Shown here piece after piece: positions 54,501 to 62,801 of a stretch of DNA of 64,000 nt. Each line of letters starts with the position of its first letter. Positions within the stretch are counted from its first letter, which is position 1. Source of the DNA: Ectorhizobium quercum (lineage in GTDB: Bacteria > Pseudomonadota > Alphaproteobacteria > Rhizobiales > Rhizobiaceae); assembly GCF_026552795.1 (NCBI RefSeq), contig NZ_JANFPI010000006.1:248001-312000 (forward strand), in the 5' to 3' direction. Position numbers and translations under genes: made by a program. A model generated the notes under the pieces. It made no database searches. It was not told the origin of the DNA and saw only the letters and a program-made list of their open reading frames with translations.

Positions 54501-55795
54501 TGGAAGAGATTATCGGTCGCGTTGTTGAGGCATTGGATAACGATGTGACCTGTCCAGCCGAGGTATACGTTGGATATTCCTCCTCGCAAGTTCCCAAGTC
54601 TCTCACTGCAGCCAACTCACATCTAGGTGTCTATTCATTTCATTTGAACCAATCCAATCAAGAAACTCAGGATTGTCTTGCAAGCTTGGCGAACACCAAT
54701 TCTGTGACCATAGTTGCCACGTCGACGATGCAGGCATACAAGCTCGCAGAGTGGACGTCTGGTAACAGTGTTGGACCAGTGTTTGATGTGGTGATCGTTG
54801 ACGAAAGCTCTCAGGCGCAGGTCACCACGGCGATTTCACCATTGGCCACACTGAAAGATGATGCGCGATTGATCATTGCCGGCGACCATCTTCAGATGCC
54901 GCCGATCATGGCGCTTGAGCCACCTAGAGGGGCCGAATACTTGGTGGGCAGCATCCAGAAATACTTGCTCGACCGTCCCTTCGGTAGCAAAATCACGCCG
55001 TGTCCCCTTGAAGAGAATTACCGCTCGGCAGAAGACATCGTTGCCTATGCCCGAACGATTGGCTATCGAGCGACCTTGAAGGCAGTAAATGCTGCGACAA
55101 CGCTCCATCACTTGGCTGCACTGCCAACCCCCGCATCGGGCTTTCCTGGGGGGCTACCTTGGTCGCCACTGTGGCTGCAGATTCTGGACGTCAACAAGAA
55201 GGTGCTGACGCTGCTCCATGACGATGACCTGTCGTCGCAAAGCAATTCCTTTGAAGCCAAGATTGTCGCGGCATTGACTTGGTGCCTGAGGCAAACAGTG
55301 AGTGCAGAGCTTGACGGGCGAGGTGCCGCAACGCATGTAGCGCCTACTCCCGATCAGTTTTGGGGGCGGTGCATCGGCATTGTGACGCCGCATCGGGCTC
55401 AACGCGCGTTGGTGGTTCGCGAGCTGAGATCATTATTCCCATCCGATCCGCCGGAACTGATCGACTCAGCGGTCGATACCGTAGAAAAATTCCAAGGCGG
55501 ACAACGGCATACGATTATTGTCACATTCGGTGTCGGCGATGCTGACGTAATCATGGGAGAGGAAGCCTTTCTCATGCAGCTCGAGAGGACAAACGTTGCC
55601 ATCTCGCGTGCAATGGCCAAGTGCCTAGTGATCATGCCAATAACGCTTGCGGGCCACGTTCCTCACGACAAGAGGGCCTTAGAGACAGCTCACGCAATCA
55701 AAGATTATGTCGATGAATTTTGTAGTCAAGAGATTGCAGATCAGATCGTATGTGGTTCGACATCACGACAAGGAAAGCTACGCTACCACCAATAA
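51533..55795 (+). CDS. Cas4-like nuclease fused to Upf1/Dna2-type SF1B helicase
   Basis: 1420 aa; start 51533, or MAKKRIS at 51548. N-terminal Cas4/RecB-like domain (about 1-330): ISKSTLSMFLRTKCDRELYL, PDIIVV, LSIIDVKHTSEANPSYSAEV with QxxxY replaced by AEVALYALF, and Cys residues in GRCNACDWLG. Long middle, then helicase (about 930-1400): LTIIWGPPGTGKTQTLAG, VVIVDESSQAQVTT, AGDHLQMPPI, CPLEENYRSAEDI, TVEKFQGGQRHTIIVTFG, TNVAISRAMAKCLVI. Resembles TM0106-type nuclease-helicases. Thirty-three bp after res, so same operon. Confidence 0.85.
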   Translation: MKQIAMAKKRISKSTLSMFLRTKCDRELYLSLHEDSVLEANSMPVPLQARPGIGVLQTAGRDFEDERNDQLIQSFGNLVIYQPEKGSADKPVKAPLASLLGKVTALPSIILQGKFEPSSFQNAVMANIGLQPGQVTQVPPIAGLIPDIIVVRQATSDDEEVGPDGCRRPIDSTTEMRRALSIIDVKHTSEANPSYSAEVALYALFLANWVVDQGLQNDYFVTIRSYLWTRFKQGQSALDGLISGTPPATPSQYLDALIADSEDANLRFYLPTVLHFFRGDLLRVIATGDGSVNGWEDLEWHVDGRCNACDWLGHEKWANSKDKARIAAQPTHYCYPAAKQTGHLSQIAGMTRGARKTLQINAIQDTAGAASAPSAHPAFQQHSHLKKERSRIPARAQALISSTTSVDNAAVLASLAPAPQLHVAITVNFDPSAGLLTGLSILGRATAYVKGQSPRQFSSKCFVVDQKTLDDEWVALEGLLSTLSDIVDQAEAFIRTAGRTPLTAQVAFWEQRQFEELCAAMGRHLPRVLSLTNRKTKALAWLFPADELIEKPDGAVSPCIVFIDEIVRRVVFAPTPHVITLFDTVETYFSGPGPVRLGDAFYREFLTNGIPRERIYEIWSNVTTIKRGSVTVPRNTVIQEFANALDKQCRALNSIVERLRTDFKGQLKANAPKLALSIPQGARNVAFDSKLWVWWEELQYHTRKLESHQRLALDAESLEASYEAIRLTNGQSTGIPEEYIFDVLPGSTEAKLDDNEGYLALGKEGYPGLPLQRGRDLIPVGAPAYSGQNDTLLTPLWSALSVTLVSFDRGTRKAVLKLTNWRDPAFAPYLVANSNVDLLNDIFVTKGQSSFKWYETVKKLLMAVGNPPIAVADSNAATAMGASPPSPGSDPITPLARILWAADAIHATSVVAPAQAASVAAYAKAKHNLNSSQTDAVAHAAEKGLTIIWGPPGTGKTQTLAGCIHGLVHDAVGRSQPLKLLIAGPTYKAVEEIIGRVVEALDNDVTCPAEVYVGYSSSQVPKSLTAANSHLGVYSFHLNQSNQETQDCLASLANTNSVTIVATSTMQAYKLAEWTSGNSVGPVFDVVIVDESSQAQVTTAISPLATLKDDARLIIAGDHLQMPPIMALEPPRGAEYLVGSIQKYLLDRPFGSKITPCPLEENYRSAEDIVAYARTIGYRATLKAVNAATTLHHLAALPTPASGFPGGLPWSPLWLQILDVNKKVLTLLHDDDLSSQSNSFEAKIVAALTWCLRQTVSAELDGRGAATHVAPTPDQFWGRCIGIVTPHRAQRALVVRELRSLFPSDPPELIDSAVDTVEKFQGGQRHTIIVTFGVGDADVIMGEEAFLMQLERTNVAISRAMAKCLVIMPITLAGHVPHDKRALETAHAIKDYVDEFCSQEIADQIVCGSTSRQGKLRYHQ

Positions 55796-55807
55796 CCACC
55801 TCTGATG

Positions 55808-56932
55808 TTAAACGCGCTCGACGTGGAAATCGAACTCAACTGCGGCAGAAGATACTGCTTTCATCTGATCTGCTTGCCGCTTACCGGCATCCGCGGCCTT
55901 TGCCGGCCTGGTCGACATTAGGCGCCACGCGACACCGGATTCCTCTAGTGAGCGCTTGAAAATTGCCTTGGCGTCGACCGCGGCAGAGGGAATGATCCCA
56001 AAGCGGACATACATGTGCAATGTTTCGGTAGGGACTGTGGTATTGGCAATATTGCGCCACACTTTGCCGAGCGACGTAGCGAAGGCGCTTTTTCCTCCGT
56101 GGTCAAGCTGGGGGCCAGCCGAATAGTCAATAGCAGCGGGACCGCCGAGGAACCAGTTTCTCAGCCACTGATCCTGAACGTAGGTCCGCATACCGTAGTA
56201 GGGTGGGGAAGTGATCACGACTGATGGAGCGGCGCTAACCAACTGGAACACGTCGATCGACTGGGCGTCACCACACAGAACTTGAGATATCGGAGATGGA
56301 GCAGTTCGCTCCAGGCCTACCAAACGCTCTATCTTGCGACGTAGTACGCGTAGAACGTCGATCTTCGGCGCTTTGAGGTTTCTCTCCTTCCAGAAACGGA
56401 CGGCGTAGTCCGGCTTTGATGCATAGGTCCTAGGCATCTGGTTGGAGAGATAGCCGGCGTTTTCCATGTGCTTGGGAAGGGGGCCGTGAAGGCAGCCTAA
56501 GACAGCGGCGCGCAGGATAGTAGACGCATCAGTTTCGGACCCAAGGCTCGGCAGCCCCTCTCGCAGGGCGCAGATATCCTTAAGGGTATCAGGGTGATAC
56601 GCGGCCTGAAAGAATGGCGTCGCAGGGACATCAACTGGTTCAGTTGCCTCAAGAAGATCTGCTGCAAGCTGGAGCGGTTCTTCCACATTGCACGTCGCCA
56701 GCTTGGCCTTTGCGATGGCGACAGCAACGGGCGATGAATCAATACCCCACGCCGCGACCCCAAGGGTGCGAGCGGCAAACAAAGTGGTGCCTCGACCACA
56801 AAATGGGTCAAGAACGATTGGGGCACTCTTTACATGTCTTTTCAGCACCCTGAGAGGATATTCGAGCGGGAACATCGTAAAATAAGGGCAAATGGCATTT
56901 AGCGCATTATTTTTACTGTATGCGAGTACCAT
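55808..56932 (-). CDS. site-specific DNA methyltransferase (alpha-type, TSPPY)
   Basis: 374 aa. Motif I LDPFCGRGTTLFAART lies before motif IV VVITSPPYYGMRTY, with the SAM acid in AWGIDSSPVAV. TSPPY is usual in cytosine-N4 enzymes, so N4-cytosine methylation is the best guess, N6-adenine second. Convergent with the nuclease-helicase gene, 12 bp apart, and with no cognate endonuclease beside it. It may protect host DNA from a nuclease of the island, or be an orphan. Confidence 0.85.
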   Translation of the reverse strand: MVLAYSKNNALNAICPYFTMFPLEYPLRVLKRHVKSAPIVLDPFCGRGTTLFAARTLGVAAWGIDSSPVAVAIAKAKLATCNVEEPLQLAADLLEATEPVDVPATPFFQAAYHPDTLKDICALREGLPSLGSETDASTILRAAVLGCLHGPLPKHMENAGYLSNQMPRTYASKPDYAVRFWKERNLKAPKIDVLRVLRRKIERLVGLERTAPSPISQVLCGDAQSIDVFQLVSAAPSVVITSPPYYGMRTYVQDQWLRNWFLGGPAAIDYSAGPQLDHGGKSAFATSLGKVWRNIANTTVPTETLHMYVRFGIIPSAAVDAKAIFKRSLEESGVAWRLMSTRPAKAADAGKRQADQMKAVSSAAVEFDFHVERV

Positions 56933-57161
56933 CTATTTTGCTCTTACTCTTTTGGTAGATCTTCAGACATCTAACTGACCGACGCCGGCGACAACAACGT
57001 CAGATAGACGGTTTGTAGTGAGATTCAAAGCACTTCATACGCTCGAATCCCCGAATGGAGTTGTCCAACGCGGCGTCTATGCTCCTTACCGACGTCTACG
57101 TGGTACTGGTCGGCAAGCAATGCCAAGCTGGTCGTACAACGTGGTCGTACAACGTCTCTTC

Positions 57162-58433
57162 TCACGGCTGGCGCGCCCGCGCCTGCTCCCGTATAGCTGC
57201 GTAGTCGCCCATCATCCTCGCGACCGCTGAGTTCTCTGGCAGCAATCCCAGTTCGTCTGCCGCGCGCGTCAGGATCGCCTCGAACTCAGCGTCGGGCATG
57301 CGCACAAAACTCTGATCGGATCGGGGTGGGGGCATAGGTTCAACCTTAGGCTGCTCAACCGACCTTGCCCCCCCCCAGAAGGACGTGCGATCGGCGGCGA
57401 AATACCCGTCGGCCACGCGAAAGGTGCCCTGAAGTTCCACCGTGTCACCCGTGGCGAGCGACACCATGGTCTGCAGCCAGAGCGCTGTCGCCTCGGAAGC
57501 ATGGGCGCCGGATATCTCGCCGAACGATCCTCGGATTTCGGTCGAGCCGTTCAGCACGAGCCGCCCGCGCATGCGCGCCGTGGTGCTGGAATTGACCTTG
57601 TAGAGCAGCGTGGCGCCGAACAGATACGTGCCGGCGACCGGCGCAATGAACCGGTTGTTGCCGGCGTCGAAGGCGCTCTGGTCGTTGTAGTCGGTGTTGT
57701 TGATCGCGATCTTCGTCCAGGTGTCGACGGCAACATAGTTGTCGTAGTTGGTATAGCCCTTGAAGCGCGGCAGCCGGGGCTGGTCGACGATGCCGGTGGC
57801 GTTGTCGACGATCAGCCCGTCGAAGAAGGCGCTGCCGTCGGCGGAGACCGCCAGCCGGAACCTGTCCGAACCGAACAGGCCCATCAGCGCCTTGGTGACA
57901 TAGCCGGTCTGGAGGGTGAGCCCGAGGTCACGACCGGCGGCCTCCTTGTTCATGGTGTAGAACAGATCGCCGGTGCCCCCTTCGACGACGGTCCTAGCGG
58001 TCCAAAGCGCGGCATTGAGCTTGGCCGAGAACGGATTGGCCGCATCGGCAGTCGTTCCGAGACCGAGCAGCACCATGTTCTGTAGCTCGACGGGCGTCGT
58101 GACGATCCAGACGGAGCCGTCATAGACCAGCAGCACCCCCTCGTCCTCCACCCATGCCCGCCAGCCGGTCCGCGGCGGAAGGCGAAGCCAGGTGCCGTCG
58201 GTCCAGAGCGCGACGTTCAAATCCCACCCTGTCCAGGCCCCGGTTGCGCCTGACGCCACGATGTAGCGGTCACCGTCGGCGGGGCTGCCGGGCGGCGCGG
58301 TCAGATCCCGGTCGAGGACGGAGAGCTGCACGAGCCCGTCGAGCAGCCGAAGCGCCTCGTTGTGAGTGACATGCTTCTGGGCCTGCGCCGCCAGGATGTA
58401 GGGCAGCAGAAGATGGGTCGTGATGTCGGACAT
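57162..58433 (-). CDS. DUF2793 phage tail/fibre-like protein
   Basis: 423 aa. N-terminal DUF2793 (about 1-120: THLLLPYILAAQAQKHVTHN, LDGLVQLSVLDRDL, GDRYIVASGATGAWTG, AVWTDGTWL-like WTDGTWLRLPP). Middle about 215-345 resembles a C1q/TNF-like jelly roll (NNTDYNDQSAFDAGNNRFIA, GTYLFGATLLYKV). Last 60 residues helical. Typical last gene of GTA-like prophage tail modules in Rhizobiales, probably receptor-binding. Intact, unlike several of its neighbours. Confidence 0.8.
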   Translation of the reverse strand: MSDITTHLLLPYILAAQAQKHVTHNEALRLLDGLVQLSVLDRDLTAPPGSPADGDRYIVASGATGAWTGWDLNVALWTDGTWLRLPPRTGWRAWVEDEGVLLVYDGSVWIVTTPVELQNMVLLGLGTTADAANPFSAKLNAALWTARTVVEGGTGDLFYTMNKEAAGRDLGLTLQTGYVTKALMGLFGSDRFRLAVSADGSAFFDGLIVDNATGIVDQPRLPRFKGYTNYDNYVAVDTWTKIAINNTDYNDQSAFDAGNNRFIAPVAGTYLFGATLLYKVNSSTTARMRGRLVLNGSTEIRGSFGEISGAHASEATALWLQTMVSLATGDTVELQGTFRVADGYFAADRTSFWGGARSVEQPKVEPMPPPRSDQSFVRMPDAEFEAILTRAADELGLLPENSAVARMMGDYAAIREQARARQP

Positions 58434-58441
58434 GGGCGTTC

Positions 58442-60972
58442 TCAGAATGTCAGTGTAACGGTCTTCGGCGCACCCCGCCCGATCAGGGCGGAGAGCTGGA
58501 AGATGCGGACGGTCAGCGGGTCGACGGGTCCGAGCGGCGCGCCCCAGTCGGCGGTCTGCTGGGTGGCGGTGTAGACCACGCTGGTGCTGGCGGCTGCCAA
58601 GGTTCGCTTGACGGCTGGACCGTCGAGGATCTCGACCTCATAGGCTTCGACCTCCTCGGCGAGCGGCACCTCGCCGGTGCCCCAGTTGTCGGCCGCGAGC
58701 GCGCGGGATCGTCGTGCCCAGCGGATCGTCAGATCGCCCGGCGTTCGGGGCCTTCGCCATGGCTGTTCGACATGAGCGACCGAGAACGGCCGGAGCCCCA
58801 CGCCCTCGGGCGTGAAGCTCGTGGCAACATAGGTCTCGTCGCTGACCGGACGGCTCGCCGGGCCGATGCGCCAGTTCCAGGGAAGCCCGAGATCGGCTTC
58901 GGCGATCGGCAGCGATGCGATGCTCTCGTCCAGCACCACAACCCGCGCGCCAGCGGGCACCGGATTGCCCATGGCGCCTTCCGTTCCGCGCTGCCCGCGC
59001 AAGAGCCGGGTCAGACGATAGCGCCCCGGCGCGATCAGTTCGGCCGCCCCCGCCTGCACAATTTCCCAGATGCCTGGTGCGCTCTCGATGGCGAGCGCAT
59101 TGGCGCCGCCGAGCAGCGCCAGATCCGTGACGCTCTCCAGCGTGCCCGAAAGCAGATCGACCACCAGCACGTTGCCGAGGTCGAAGCGCGCGGTCGGTCC
59201 GGGCCAGAAATCCGAAACCAGGACGCCGATCCGGGCCCGACTGCCGAAGGTGGTCAGCAGTTCGAAACCATCGGACGAGCCGCTGCGGAACACCGCCATC
59301 TCGCCGGGCCATGGAATGGCATGGGCTGCGACGAAGGGACGATGCGCCGGCTGATCCTCGGTCAGTTGCGGCAGGTCCATCAATATCGCGTCGGGCGCAC
59401 CGAACACGACCGGGCGCGTCAGCGAGGCGGCACGCGGATCGCCGGGCGGCAGATCGTAACTCGCGCGGTCCTGGTGGATCGCTTCCACTCCGCGCGCCTC
59501 GGCATCAGCGACGGAGACGAGACGGAACTCGATCTCCCGCCCGTCATGGGCGAGCCGGATCACGTCGGCGGGATCGAGCGCCAGCCGCGAGGGCGGAAGG
59601 CGGAAGGCTGCGCTCTCGCGTCCGGTCCAGGCTTCGAGCAGCGCGCGGCGGCAGCGGCGTTCCGCCTCTTCCGGCGGAACCGCCATCGGGAAGCTTTCGG
59701 ATGCGATCCGCGTGGTGTCCACGGTGATGCGCCGCGCCTCGACGAGCGCGGCGTCGTAATCCTCGTCGGCACGGGCGACCTGCCACTTCAGCGCCTGCGG
59801 CAGTTCGGTCTCCTGGCCCCGCGTCAGTTCCAGCACATCGCCCTCATGGGTGGAGACCAGATCGTCGGGCGCGATGGTGGTGACGGACGCTCGGCCGCGC
59901 ATGACGAAACGAATGACGCCCTCGGTCTCGACGGCATCGAACCCGAAATGCCGCGACAGCGTGGTGATGGAGGCGCGTGGGCTTTCCAGCGCGCCGATCG
60001 CATATCCCTCGACCGCGCCCCAGAGCCCGGTGACATCGATCCGGTCCTCGGGCATACCGGCGCGCAGGCAGAGGTGCCGCACGAGGGCCGCCAGCGATAC
60101 CGCGCCGAGGCGGCCGGTCAGCCAGTGGCCGAGCCGCCAGTTCGGACCGTCGGTCCAGACGTCGGTCAGTTCCGGGAAGAACGGATAGGGGCGTGCGTCC
60201 CAGGTCCAGGCGGCGCATTCCGGGACATGAACCATCCGGCCGCCATAGACGGCGGACACCGGATTGTTCGCAGCCTCGCCCCACCAGAGATAGCTTGCCT
60301 CGAGATAGGCGCGCTGGATCGCATCGTCACGCCAGCCCCGCGAGAAATACGGCGTGAAGCTCTCGGAGGACTTCGGATCGAAGAAGACGTTCGGCTGGTT
60401 GGTACCCCGGTCGATGGCGGGACAGCCGAGTTCGGTGAACCGGATCGGCTTCGACTGCGGCGCCCATGCCGTCGGCGTCGCGCTCTCCACCCCGCCGGGG
60501 CGATTGAAATGCTGATTCGACCACCAGGCACGCAAATCCTTGTAGCGGAAGAGCCATGGCTTGCCGGCGGCACCATCGGTGATCGGGGTGCGGATCTGCG
60601 CCGATCGATCGGCGGCGCTGGCGTAGAACCAGTCGAAACCTTCGCCACCCGCGATGTTCGCCTGCAGATAGGCCCGGTCGTAGATCGCGGGCCAGCCCTC
60701 GGCGGCATCGAGATGGTCGAACCCGTCCCGCCAGTCGGAGAGCGGCATGTAGTTGTCGATGCCGACGAAATCGATCTCCGGATCGGCCCAGAGCGGATCG
60801 AGGTGAAAGAACACGTCGCCGCTTCCGTCGGCCGGCTGGTGGCCGAAATATTCCGACCAGTCGGCGGCGTAGCCGATCTTCGTGCCAGCCCCGAGAATGG
60901 ACCGGACATCGGCGGCCAGATCCCGATAGACCTGCACGGCCGGATAGGTGGATGCGCCCGAGCGGATGGTGG
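58442..60972 (-). pseudogene. GTA-like TIM-barrel baseplate protein, N-terminal part deleted
   Basis: About 840 codons of a protein usually near 1300 aa. It begins mid-domain: GASTYPAVQVYRDLAADVRS, then the GTA TIM-barrel block AADWSEYFGHQPADGSGDVF, FVGIDNYMPLSDWRDG, KPIRFTELGCPAIDRGTNQP, and the tail part with RWARRSRALAADNWGTGEVP. The frame from GTG 60937 is open, so a shortened product could be made. At about 60973 it joins the DUF2460 gene. Stop overlaps nothing; DUF2793 starts 8 bp on. Confidence 0.8.
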
Positions 60973-61326
60973 TGAGGTGTAGCGCTTCACCAGCTGGAAC
61001 TGCGTCGTCGTGCCGTCGCCGATGCCGACCTGCTGGTCGGTTGAGCCCGGCGTCTGCGATGGCAGGCAGGACTTGAAGTCGGCCCAGTCCTTGAAGCGGA
61101 AGCCGTGAAGACGACCGTTTCTTGCCTCGAAGAAGGCGACCACTGCCGCGAGATCGTCGGCACGACGGATGCCATAGGCCACGTCATAGCGGCGGCGCGA
61201 GTTCGCCCAGCTGGCGTTGCGTTCCTCGTCGCCCGAGGCCAGCTCCACGATCTGGGTGCGCCGCTCCGGTCCGCCGCGCGCACCACGGCTGATGTCGTCC
61301 GGGAACCGGACCTCGTGAAAAGCCAT
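60973..61326 (-). pseudogene. DUF2460 (GTA gp12-like) protein, C-terminal half deleted
   Basis: 118 residues of a family of about 210: MAFHEVRFPDDISRGARGGP, RRRYDVAYGIRRADDLAAVV, NGRLHGFRFKDWADFKSCLP, FQLVKRYTS. There the sequence switches to the interior of the baseplate protein. Between DUF2460 and that protein the GTA order has a DUF2163 gene and an NlpC/P60 peptidase gene; both are absent, so one deletion removed two genes and two partial genes. Confidence 0.85.
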
Positions 61327-61335
61327 GACGATGCC

Positions 61336-62518
61336 TCACATGCCCCTTCGGCCGAGCGAGACCGCGCGGGCGATATCGGCCGCGATCTGCGTGCGGGACT
61401 GCCGGAAGCTCTCGGCATCGCGGGCATTGATCGTGACGTTGACAGTCTGCGCGGCGGTGGCGCCGTAACCCGCTGCCTCTCGCCGCGAGAGCACCTGCTC
61501 GCCACGTTGCAGGATCGCAGGCACTTCATCGGGCCTGAGCCCCGCCCAGCCCCCGGAATGCATGCGCGGGGCATTGGCGAATGCGAGCGCGGGCACCATG
61601 CGGCCCGGTCCCGCAGAAGGTCGCGACACGGGCGGCGACGAAGGCTGCGACCCAGCGTCCGGCCATGAAGCCGGCGAAGGCGATGCCGATGGCGGCGAGC
61701 CTTTCCAGATTGTCGGCAAGAAGGATCAGCCCCTCGGCCACCGCCGAGGAAGCGCCCGCCATCTGGTCCCAGGTCCCGATCAGTTGCAGCGCGGCATTGC
61801 CGATCAGCGTGAAGGCATCGCCGATGGTCGCCGGCATGCTGTCGGCTTCCTCGCGCAGCAGTTCGAGATTGCCGATCAGCGCCGTGCGGATGACATCGCC
61901 GGTGATCGCGCCCTGCTGACCGAGGTTGCGCAGGCCCGAGATGGTGGTGCCGAGCTCGGACGCCAGCAGCTCCGCGAGCCGTCCGCCGCTCTGGATCACG
62001 GTATTGAGGTTGTCTCCGCTGAGCGTGCCGAGGGCCATGGCCTTCGAGAGCGCATTCTGCACCGAGGCCGCGCGCTCGGCCCGCGCACCGGAGACGACCA
62101 TGGCGTTGTTCAGCGCCTCGGTGAAATCCAGCGATTCCGCCGTCGTCAGCCCCAGTTCGCGCAGCGCCGTGGCATTGGCGAGCCAGGACTCCGTGGTCTG
62201 TCCGAGGCTCGAATAGGTCCGGCGCGCCATGGCCGCGAGCCGGTCCATGACGGCCGCGCCCGCTTCCTGCGAACCGGTGGCGAGATCGACACGCGAGCGC
62301 AGGTCGGTCCACTGGTCGGCATAGGCGATGAGCTGGCGCGTGCTGATCGCCGCGCCGAGAACGCCCATGACCCGGCGCACCACCGCGCCGGTGATGTCGG
62401 CCTGCCGCTCAATCCGCCTGAAACTGTTCTCGCCCGCGTCGCCGATCCCCTGAAACTCGGCCTTCACCTGCCGGCCACCCTCGGAGACGAGGCGGACGGA
62501 GACTCGTTTCTGGGCCAT
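61336..62518 (-). pseudogene. tail tape measure protein, internal deletion and frameshift
   Basis: Residues 1-300 read VSVRLVSEGGRQVKAEFQGI ... FAGFMAGRWVAAFVAARVAT in one frame (tape measure N-domain, with LSGDNLNTVIQSGGRLAELL). Near 61615 the match moves to another frame and to the extreme C-terminus: PRMHSGGWAGLRPDEVPAIL, QRGEQVLSRREAAGYG, RAVSLGRRGM, stop at 61336. The central part is missing, so tail assembly cannot be normal. Confidence 0.8.
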
Positions 62519-62588
62519 GGGTCATTGTTCCCGAAAGGGTGGCGGCGTTCGCCTTGCGCTGAGGCATCGAACGAGGGAGACTCGGGCC

Positions 62589-62801
62589 ATGTCCAAGACC
62601 GCCATCCTGTCCTCGAAATTCCAGATCACGATCCCCGCAACGGTCCGGGCGGCCCGGGGATCGAAGGCCGGTCAGGTCTTTGCTCTCATCCCGAAGGGGA
62701 CCGGCATCCTGCTGATGCCGGTGCCGGAACGGGGCGATCTGGCCGGCATTGCGAAGACCGCGTCGGCGGGCGGTTACCGGGACCGGACGGATCGCATCTG
62801 A
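62589..62801 (+). CDS. AbrB/SpoVT-type DNA-binding protein
   Basis: 70 aa from ATG 62589 (MSKTAILSSKFQITIPATVR), preceded by GAGGGAGA. Swapped-hairpin AbrB fold: SKFQITIPATVR, KAGQVFALIPKGTGILLMPV; C-terminal tail DLAGIAKTASAGGYRDR as in antitoxins of this class. It is on the opposite strand, wedged between the tape measure and chaperone genes, and overlaps the end of the frameshifted chaperone frame by 28 bp. No toxin gene follows. Probably an orphan antitoxin or prophage regulator. Confidence 0.75.
   Translation: MSKTAILSSKFQITIPATVRAARGSKAGQVFALIPKGTGILLMPVPERGDLAGIAKTASAGGYRDRTDRI

Noticed and set aside
40383-56932. DISARM or BREX system
   Set aside because: No DUF1998 (DrmB), PglZ, BrxC or BrxL features are visible; the methyltransferase-helicase pair is type III Mod/Res.
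58772-60982. 736-codon plus-strand frame opposite the baseplate gene
   Set aside because: Shadow frame, Arg/Gly/His-rich, conflicts with clear GTA-family similarity on the minus strand.
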